Assembly: GCA_013397455.1 (NCBI GenBank)
Contig: VYZB01000271.1
Location: forward strand, 149,008-213,007
Source of the DNA: Crotophaga sulcirostris
Lineage: Eukaryota; Chordata; Aves; Cuculiformes; Crotophagidae
DNA: 64,000 nucleotides
Direction: 5' to 3'
The notes beneath the pieces were generated by a model. The model ran no database searches and had not been told where the DNA came from. It was given only the letters and a program-made list of their open reading frames with translations. The position numbers and the translations under genes are program-made. Positions 55,931-64,000 of the stretch are shown here, in pieces. How positions within the stretch are numbered: the stretch's first letter is position 1; every line of letters begins with the position of its first letter.

Positions 55931-56157
55931 CAGGGGAGGCTTAGGCTGGATATTAGGAAAAAATTATTTACTGAAGGAGTGGTGAAGCACTGGCAAAGGC
56001 TGCCCAGGGTGGTGGTGGAATCTCCATCCCTGGAGGGGTTCAAAAATGTGTATATGTTGTGCTTCAGGATGTGGTTTAGTAGGCATGGTAGGGTTGGGCA
56101 GAGGGTTGGATTGGATGATCTTAGAGGTCTTTTCCAACCTTAACAATTCTATGATTC
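55931..56157 (+). mobile_element. CR1 LINE 3' fragment
   Basis: A sense copy reading 'caggggaggcttaggctgg', 'attaggaaaaaattattta', 'tttagtaggcatggtaggg' and 'gatcttagaggtcttttcc' to CAATTCTATGATTC. It belongs to the subfamily with the 'ggcatggtggggttgggc' motif, like 57557. Confidence 0.94.
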
Positions 56158-57556
56158 ATCTGAGGGCCGCGTGTTCCTGAGGATGTGTAAGCCCACCAAG
56201 ACCTGACCCTGATGTCGGTGCTGCAACAGCTCTTGCTCATTACTGTCCCTCCTGCACGAGCAGCCGAAGTGGAGGGTGAATGGTGTCCTAACTGAGACAA
56301 ACCCTGCTTCTGCTGGGCCAGGCAGAGCTCGGCTGCTGCCTTGTCAGAGCTTTCCAAGGAGGATTCCCCATGCTCTGGGGGAAGGGGACCAGCAGTGGGA
56401 ATGCACTGCCCAGACTCTTCTCCTGAGCTCTGAGCTGTCCCGTTGCTGGGATGTCTGGCTGCCTTCAAGATCTGTCCCCTTCCTGAGTTATAAATATTTT
56501 ATCCTCTCAGTACTTACTCGATCAAATATTTTTTTAAAGACATTTTTTTCTATTTTTTTTTCTTCCTCGTTTCTTGCATTTTAAAATGCAGCTGCCATGC
56601 GTGCAGCACTCAGGCGTGCTCTCAGCTTCCCCCCAAATGTAATTGCTTTATAACTGCAGATACTTGGCAAAAGCAATTTTCTCTACACTACAGAAGACTC
56701 CAGCTCCTCTCATCCTTCTTGCAAGTTGTTCTCTGGCAGCCCTTTGCTGCTGTGCAACGCTCCGCTCCTCAGTTTGTGGTACCTCTGCTTTCTGGGAGGA
56801 TGCTCTCACTTTTCTGGGGCTGCAGGGAGAGGTTTGAGTGGGTACATGGTGGAAGACCTCTCTGTGGGTGATAACAAACTCCTATTGCATCTTCTGCTGA
56901 GCAAGGGTGATGCTTGCTGGCACCACAGCCCTTCCCTTGGCCGTGCCTGCTGGTGCCCCATCTCCCCAGCTGGTTGGCTACCTGAGACAGGCATGGGCTT
57001 GCCTCGGTTTTGCAGCTCCACCGCCCACTTGTTTAACATTTAACATGCTTTTTCTGTTTGCAGGACGTGTGAGGCTTTCAAAAACATTAATGATGGAAAA
57101 TAAATTGGAAGCTGAGAGAAATAATCTTTAGGCAATCTCTGTAGGCCCTGTCTTGCCTTGCCTTCCTCAACCATGTTGAAGGCTGTAGCTGGAGGGGAAT
57201 ATAAATGAGGAGAAGCCTCGAGGTCCCTCTAATCTGTTGTGATGCCTCTTGCTCGGTGGATCTTGCTGCAGGGAGCCCGTCTGCTCACTGGTGCTGATAA
57301 ACCCCTGGGAGTCTGGGGAGAGTGGAAGTGATGAGGCATTGCTGGACCTTCTCGGAGGGCTTGCAGTCCTGAGTTACAGAAGGTCAGATGGCGTGGGCCA
57401 TGCCAAGGCTGCTGAGGGGTTGTGCTCTGCCTGGGGGTCTTTAGCAGCATCCTGGTATGTGGCAGCATTTGTCTGTGCCGTGCTCTGTGGTTCTGCACCA
57501 GTCTGTCCTGGGGAACCAGGACCGTGCATCAGGGACCCACCCTGCAGATGGAGTTA
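56158..57556. other. Single-copy DNA with T-rich tract
   Basis: A T-rich run (56529-56566) and otherwise unique sequence with no supported gene. Confidence 0.45.
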
Positions 57557-58273
57557 GGATGCACTTGGGTCACAACAACCCCGTGCAACATTCCAGGCTT
57601 GGGGAAGAGTGACTGGAGAGCTGCCCAGCAGAAAAGGCCCTGGGGGTGCTGGTTGACAGCAGCAGCCCAGGTGGCCAAGAAGGCCAACAGCGTCCTTGGC
57701 TCAGCCCTGGTGTGGCCAGCAGGAGCAGGGCAGGGATCGTCCCCCTGCACTCGGCGCTGGGGAGGCCGCACCTCGAATTCTGGGTTCAGTTTGGGGCCCC
57801 TCACTCCAAGAAGGACATTGAGGGGCTGGAGCGCGTCCAGAGAAGGGACCGGAGGTGGGGAAGGGTGTGGAGCCCAGGGGTTGTGGGAGTGGCTGAGGGC
57901 CCTGGGGCTGTTTAGCCTGGAGAAGAGGAGGCTGAGGGGAGACCTCATTGCTCTCTGCAGCTCCTGGAAAGGAGGTTGTGGTGAGATGGGTGCTGGGCTC
58001 TTCTCCCACGTGACAAGTGATGGGATGAGAGGAAATGGCCTCAAGTTGTGCCAGTGGAAGATCAGATATTAGGAAAAATTTCTTCACTGAAAGTGTTCTC
58101 AGACACTGGCAGAGGCTGTGCAGGGCAGTGTTGGAGTCTCCATCCCTGAAGGGTTTCAAAAACCCTGTAGATGTGGCACTTCGGGACATGGTTTAGTCAG
58201 CATGGTGGGGTTGGGCTGATGGTTGCACTGCGTCATCTTCGAGGTCTTTTGCAACCTTAATGATTCCATGACC
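57557..58273 (+). mobile_element. CR1 LINE fragment, about 715 bp
   Basis: A sense copy starting in the pol region (gggtcacaacaaccccgtgc) and running through 'caggtggccaagaaggcc', 'cctggagaagaggaggctg', 'attaggaaaaatttcttcac' and 'gcatggtggggttgggctg' to AATGATTCCATGACC. A 25-bp or so internal deletion is seen near 57660 compared with the related position in the 15365 copy. The pol frame is mostly open but shifted, and not functional. Confidence 0.95.
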
Positions 58274-60164
58274 CTAAATGCCCCTAAACATGCTCTGTGC
58301 TTGCTCTGGCTGCCCTGTGCTGAGACTCCGTCAGGTGTTGGTCTCGTGCTTGGAGGGGAAGATGTGATCTCCCCGAGGACCACTGCCCTCATAAGCAGCA
58401 GGTGGTTGGTAGGTGATGGGTGCAGCATATTTCCTGCCTGAACCTCAGTTTAAACCAAAAAAGAAGGAAATCCACAACCTGTTTGAAAGCCAAGGGCTTT
58501 GGCAGGAGCAGGTTTGGGTGTATGGAGGAGTGTCTGCCCCTCTGTGGCAAACAGTTCCTTCCTGAAACGTGACTTGCCAAGACTGGGTAATTCACAGCCC
58601 AGCAGGTTGTTCCGATGGGAACCTGGTAAAAATTCCCACCAAGTTCTCAGTGCTGACATCTTCATGGCAGCTTTTGGAGGTTCCCTGCCCTCCTTCTACT
58701 GTGCTTACAGTGCGTGAGAGAGGGTGCTGGTCACCCTTGGGATGCCCCAGATGAGACCAACAGGGAATCCCCGGAAGCATCCAAATGTCTTGGCTGGGCA
58801 CCCTCACAGCAGGACAGGGTGCAGTGGCTTTGTCAACATCAAGGTCCCTGGAGGAGAACCAATGTGCTGGAAAACTCTCTTATTTCTCCTGCCCCTGCTC
58901 CTGCAAAATGACCGTGGAGCTGGCATGGACCAGGAGCCCATGGAGAGCCGTGCTTCGCACCGGCCTCCAGCGAGAGGCTGTTCAGGCACCATTGCCTGTC
59001 TCAGCCTGGCCCCTGGGCTGCTCTTGGACACAAACCAGCCTAGTAATGAAAGCTTTTTGTGTCTGTCTGTTTTCTGAGCATCAGTTTAACGTCTGCAAAA
59101 TCCTGTTGCAGCAGAGTCTGAGGCACTTCAAAGACGCCTGGGGAGAGGATGGATGCTCTGTAGGGACCCTGTGTGTGCCAGGCAGGGAGAGAAACCCCCC
59201 AGCCAGCCTCTGCAGAGAGCTGCCCCAACTGGGGGTCACTTGTGAGAAGAGCTGATGTCTCGTGGCTCTGAAGTCTCGAGGTTGTATTCCTGAATGGGAT
59301 TTTGCTTGAAGTTTGGACAGAAATCATAGGTTTTGTTGACTCTAGTGCTCAGCTGTTTGTGTGCTCACAGTGAGGTGAGTTGTCTCCTTCTTTCTCCTTT
59401 TTAATAGAACGAAGCCCAGATTTTTCCAGCTCAAAACCTACTGAATTGGGATTTTCTGCCTGCTTTCCAAGGGATTTGGCTTGGTGTGGTGAGCGGAATA
59501 GCAGGGTTTGCTCCCATAGTGTGGGTGCCCATTGCTGGGAGAGCCAGGCGTGGTACATACTGTGTCTTCCCAGCCTCGGCCCTTTGGAGATGTCTGGATG
59601 AGGAGCTAGGGGTTTGGACAGGGAGGAGTCATGAGTCTGAAACCTGCTGCAATCCTCACTTTAGCATGTTGAGTGGTGCTTGTACAGCCCTCTCTTCGGG
59701 GGCTGGATGATACTGGTGGCTTTCAGCTCCCACCGGAACTGGAGTCAGGACCATCTGGCTGCTCCAAACTGCTCTATACCTCCCCAGAGTGGGACTTCTT
59801 GCTGTGCTATTCTCCCAGTCACATAGTTCTGTGCTGTCTTAATGGTGTCAAACTCTGAATGAGCTCGAGCAATTTGCTTTATAAAGCAACGCACTAAATA
59901 TGTCAACACTCAGTGCATGTTTTTAATATAATATTTCAGATTGTTTTGAAAGAAGCCAAGATCCTTCTTTCCCTCTTCATTAGGAACGTTTGCTGTGAAA
60001 GGGATGAACAATAGAGAGAGTTTGCCAGAGAGAAAGCTTTCCCAAGTATTTGTTGCTGCTGAGAAATCAGCTGCTTTTTACAAAAATACCCACATTAATG
60101 CATAACTATGAGGGCAATTAAGCAGCACAGAAGCTGCCAAGCAAGGCTGCAGGATTGGCTTTGC
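58274..60164. other. Single-copy DNA with AT-rich block
   Basis: No gene was recognised. AT-rich unique DNA begins at about 59850. Confidence 0.45.
59850..60130. promoter_or_regulatory. AT-rich conserved-element-like block
   Basis: Unique sequence with GCTTTATAAAGCAACGC, GTTTTTAATATAATATTTC, GAACAATAGAG and CACATTAATGCATAAC. AT-rich and free of repeats. A candidate regulatory element only by texture. Confidence 0.25.
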
Positions 60165-60280
60165 TGGAGATGTTGAAGGCCAGGCTTGACCGTAGCCATC
60201 AGGCATGCTTTAGGCACAGTGAATCCCTGTTCTCCAATGGGGAATGGACTAAATGATCCATCAGCAGCTCCAGGCTGTTC
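60165..60280 (+). mobile_element. Probable ancient CR1-type LINE 3' fragment
   Basis: 'gatgttgaaggccaggc', 'atcaggcatgctttagg' and 'ggaatggactaaatgatcc' resemble the 3' end of old amniote CR1/L3-like elements. It is strongly diverged, so its limits are approximate and the call is tentative. Confidence 0.55.
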
Positions 60281-63200
60281 AGAAATACAGTCCGAGCTGC
60301 TCTGCCGTGAGCACTTCCAGGCTGGAGAAGTGAGCGGGTTTGTGAATCTTGCACTGTTTCAGGCCAGAAATGATGGCTTTGGCTTTTAACTTGCTTCTCA
60401 GCAGGACCAAGGGTGGGTTCTGTCCTCCTCTCCAGCTGGGAGTCTTGGTCCCCTGCCATGGAAAGGGTAAGAACTTCTGTCTGTCTGGTTGCAGTATTCT
60501 GTTCTGGCTGGCACTAGTCAAAAGAAAAAATAAAAAACCAAAATCCCACTGCAATACTTTCATCAGGGAAACTGGGTTCCTATCTCTCCTCTAGAAAGTT
60601 TCTCTTTCATCACAAGTTAGAGGAAACTTTCTGAGAACTCAGAACTTTCCTCTTCAATGAGGACAAATCTGGGGAGACAGAGTGAGGGAGCTGTTTGCTG
60701 AAGTCTGTGCCAGCTCCAGCTCTCCCTCCATCAGGCTTTCCCAGTTCTAGCCCCACTGTGGTGATCTGAGATGATTTCTTCACAAAACAGAGGGCAGCCA
60801 AGAGCCTGGAGCCTTCACACAAAAGCCTGCCCGAAAGCCTGGGAGCCTCAGCTTCATGAGCCTGGGGTGGTGGACACTGGAGGGGGATTTGAGTGAAGAG
60901 GGCGATCTCACTGCCAGGATCAGCCCAGGAGAAATGGTCCAGACTGGAGAGCGTGCAGATGTTGGCTTGACAGCTGGCTGTGCTGGGATTCTGGCTGTGC
61001 CAGGATGCTCTGCCCCATAGGTGGGCTGTGCTCATGCTGTTCTGACCTAGGGCAGTCAAGGAGGGGAGAGCCAGGGTCACTCCCAGGTGGGATGTTGGTA
61101 GGACACTGGCACGTTGTGCGTGTGCTCGCTGCAGGGTGCTGCTAGGATTAGGGGAGGCTTGGTGAGAAGCTTCTCCCTGGAGATGCTGTTGCCTGGTCGC
61201 TGCTCGGTGCAGCCAGCTGTGGCACCATCCCCTCCTGCACCAAGGACAGGCAGGATATGGTTTTTCTTCACCTCCCAGTAATCTTGCTGCTCAAATATTC
61301 TTTCTGCAGATCTATTTTTTTTTTGTTGTTACCGCTCCTAAATAGAGTGTTTAAGCTTATTCTTTTCTTTTCTGTGAAAGAGGCAGTAAATCCTTTATCC
61401 TGCCTGGCTATTTCTGTGCACGTATTTTCTCATTGTGCTCCAGCTTGTCAGCTGTGTCAAAGCCCGGAAACCTTGGCCTCTGTTGGACTCCAGACTTGGA
61501 TTTCTCTGTATTTAACAACACAGGCTCCCTTGGACTAACAGTTCTTTTCTCTCTGCTTGGTGTCTCTCTTTTTTTTTTTTTCTTTTCCTCCTGCAAAAAT
61601 ACCAAGTTAAAAAAAGCCCCGACAAAAGGGAGCAAGTGGAGGGGTAATGGTTTATCCAGTTCAACCCCAGCACAGCCTGCCAGCACCAGCAAGGAGTCAA
61701 AACCAGGGTGTCCTTCTGCACCTCTGGGGTACCAGGGCTGCCCTGGGGAAGGGGAACCCCCCCTGTGTGAGGAAGCTTTCTGGAGATTAGCTTGGCATTG
61801 GGTTGCCTAATGCTTGGGCAGTGGGTCTGGCGAGGGCAAAGGGAGGATTGTGGTGCGCAGGGGGACGGATGGATGCCTGTGGGACACGGATGGGTGCCCA
61901 CTCCTGGGAGGAAACGTGGGGGAGATGTGATGCAGGGAGAGACAGCCAGCTGTCCTAGTGGCTGCGGACAGGAAGACCAGGCTGGGATGTGGATGGCTGC
62001 AGGTGGGATGTGGGATGGTGGCACGTGCCTGCTCCGTGCTCCCGCAGCGGTGGCAGCAGCCGCAGGTGGTCACTGCCCCCCGGTCCCACCTCTGCCAGCT
62101 TTGCTTCACGGCCGTGCTGGCGCTTGGTGAACGCAGTGGCAGCTCACCATGCTGGGCAGCGCGGGTGTTTGTGTGAGAACAAAAGAATAAACAATGGAAA
62201 CTGTGATTAATTAGCGCAGCTAATTAGCAGCGTGCTTGGCCTTCACTGGAGCTTGGTAAGGTGCCAAGATCAGGGGAGTGACTCTGGTGGGAACGTCTTT
62301 GGGGAGTGAGCTGGGGGAGTGGGGAAGGGGAGAGGATGCTTTCCCACCACCCCTTTGCAACATGTCTGAGCTGGCAATGGGGAAATTGCTGCTCGTGTTC
62401 CTCAGAGGTGCTGCTGACGTGCAGCTATTACCATCCCCAGCAGCATCCTTCCATTCCCAGATGCTGCCTTCTCTGACAGATCACTTCTCTTGCCTACAGT
62501 CAGCATCAGGAGCTGAGTGTTAAAATCACCTGTGCTCCAGTGCTGCAGGTGTTAATTAGTGAGCCCTCGTTAGGGTCGGTGGAGTTATCTTCCCTGCAGA
62601 ATAGGATCCTTCTTGCCTGCCTGCCCTCACATGGTAGGATTGTCATCTTCTTTGCTCTCCATTTGCAAATTAGCACAAGGACCACGATCAGCAAACAAAT
62701 TTGCAGCAAGCGCATGGCGGGTTTGGAGATTTGGAAGAATCCTTGGCAAATATTTGCCAGCCTCTGCCATGAACCTCACGAATACTTTTCATGACTGAGA
62801 GATGCTGAGCATAACTGGCAACTTTGGGATGGGGTGCCAGACCTCAGGCTGGGGATGGCTCCTAGAAAATACCAAAGCTAACAGCGCTTGCTTCCATCCC
62901 ACCTCCTCCTTGGCCTTTTGCTGTGCAGTGTGAGGATATCTTAAGATATGATACACTTGACTGCATCCGTTGCAGAATCACATCATTCCCATTAAAAGGT
63001 GGCTGTGGCTAAATACCATTTGCTCAGCAAGGTCTAAATCAGTGCCCTTCAGAGTAATTGGGAGATGTGGCCCCTTCGCTGAGGACGGGAGGGTCTATTT
63101 TTCAAGGCACCATCGCGTTATTATTAATTTGTTAAACCCTGACTGCTCAGAACTCTTTGAGACGCAAAAACGGATGTGAGCTCTGCCTTAGGGAACTCAC

Positions 63201-63603
63201 AGCTAAATAAATGTATTAAATCAAGGCCATGCTGGAGAGGATAGCGCTACAGGCAAAGGTGAAGCTAGTTAGAGGAGGGGTGAAGGTGCCACCTTCTCCA
63301 TCAGGAAAGGGACTTGCTTCTCTTTCGGCATTGAAGTCAGGAGGAACGCTTGCAAATCAGCAGGTCAAGGACCTGTTTCTCTAAGTATTTTCGAGGTGGC
63401 AGTGGGACTGCTTGACTTGGGAGCAGAGAGAAGGGCTCTCCTAGCCTCATGAGACCTCTCTCTGGGTCCATTGAGCTGGGGGGTCCTTCCCTTTTCCTGG
63501 CTGTGTGCATCAGTGCAGGCAGGGAAGCTGCTTGCCTAGGCAAGCCTGTGCTTTCTCTCCCTCCCTACCAGTGGTGCTAGTAAAGTAACACATCTGGGAA
63601 TAG
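60281..63603. other. Single-copy DNA
   Basis: This holds T-runs (61315-61324 and 61569-61581), a GC-rich stretch (61850-62160), and a conserved-element-like block (62960-63230). No exon was supported. Confidence 0.45.
62960..63230. promoter_or_regulatory. Conserved-element-like block
   Basis: Unique sequence with CCCATTAAAAGGTGG, GAGTAATTGGGAG, CGCGTTATTATTAATTTG and GCTAAATAAATG, with CpGs retained in AT-rich DNA. One of the better regulatory-element candidates by texture, unverified. Confidence 0.3.
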
Positions 63604-64000
63604 CTCACCTGGAACCCTGCATTCAGTTCTGGAGTCCTCAGCACAGGAAGGACATGGAGCTGTTGGAGTGAGTCCAGAGGAGGCCACAGAGATGATCCAA
63701 GGGCTGGAGCACCTCCTGGATGAGACTGGGAAAGTTGGGGTTGTTCAGCCTGGAGAAGAGAAGGCTCTGGAGAGACCTTAGAGCAGCCTCCAGTGCTGAA
63801 AGGGGCTCCAGGAAAGCTGGGGAGGGGCTCTTGGTCAGGGAGAGCATGGACAGGATGACAGGGAATAGTTTTAAGATGAAAGAGGGGAGATTTAGATGAG
63901 ATCTTAGGAAGAAATGTTCTCCTGTGAGGGTGGGGAGGCTCTGGCCCAGGTTTCCCAGAGCAGTGGTGGCTGCCCCATCCCTGGAGGTGTTGAAGGGGGA
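63604..64000 (+). mobile_element. CR1 LINE fragment, cut by window edge
   Basis: A sense copy from 'tcacctggaaccctgc' through 'ggagtgagtccagaggagg', 'cctggagaagagaaggctc' and 'ctgccccatccctggaggt', continuing past base 64000. Closest in sequence to the copies at 5900 and 27891. Confidence 0.95.

Noticed and set aside
61257..61538. Hydrophobic plus frame resembling a membrane protein
   Set aside because: The hydrophobic residues come from T-rich simple sequence (61300-61370). Not a credible gene.
1..64000. Endogenous retrovirus or LTR element
   Set aside because: I looked for paired LTR-like repeats, TG..CA ends with a primer-binding site, and gag/pol/env-like frames. None were recognised. 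All pol-like sequence is CR1.
1..64000. CRISPR array, operon or bacterial mobile element
   Set aside because: The sequence is vertebrate in every respect. The only regular repeats are the 110-135 bp minisatellite, the 68-bp duplication and microsatellites.

Overview
The window looks like avian (probably neognath bird) nuclear DNA. The evidence is about 25 pieces of CR1 LINE retrotransposons, recognised by their conserved 3' region and by their octamer 3' tails (ATTCTATG-type or ACTGTG-type) instead of poly(A). There are no bacterial-style operons, no viral gene set, no CRISPR array, and no tRNA or rRNA that I can recognise. The species cannot be fixed from the sequence alone.

Almost all of the window is non-coding. 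From 1 to about 47.4 kb it is single-copy spacer of mixed base composition. CR1 fragments, homopolymer and short tandem repeats, and AT-rich blocks resembling conserved non-coding elements break it up. The most distinctive unit is at 46.95-48.1 kb. A four-unit minisatellite (46951-47410) abuts a dense CpG island (about 47450-47850). The island holds a candidate first exon on the + strand with a TTTAAA box, GC boxes, a CTG run and a consensus splice donor CAG|GTAACG after base 47795. A 68-bp tandem duplication (47948-48092) lies just inside the presumed intron. If this is a promoter, the rightmost 16 kb would be intron 1 of an unidentified gene running rightward. No later exon is visible.

I could not prove any complete protein-coding gene. 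Most long open frames are CR1 on the sense or antisense strand, or chance frames in GC-rich DNA. A few single-copy frames and exon-like stretches (655-791 -, 10199-10531 +, 16849-17640 -, 19233-19577 +, 25720-25836 +) are listed at low confidence because they have some coding character.

The CR1 copies are the main biological content. Several have unusual architecture: internally deleted copies at 7475, 15365 and 21606, an inverted CR1/CR1 junction at about 28436, and a CR1 nested inside the octamer tail of another at 54879. Orientation also changes across the window. CR1s are mixed up to 35 kb (8 minus, 5 plus), but 11 of 12 are plus from 39 kb onward. I did not find a convincing new biological system.
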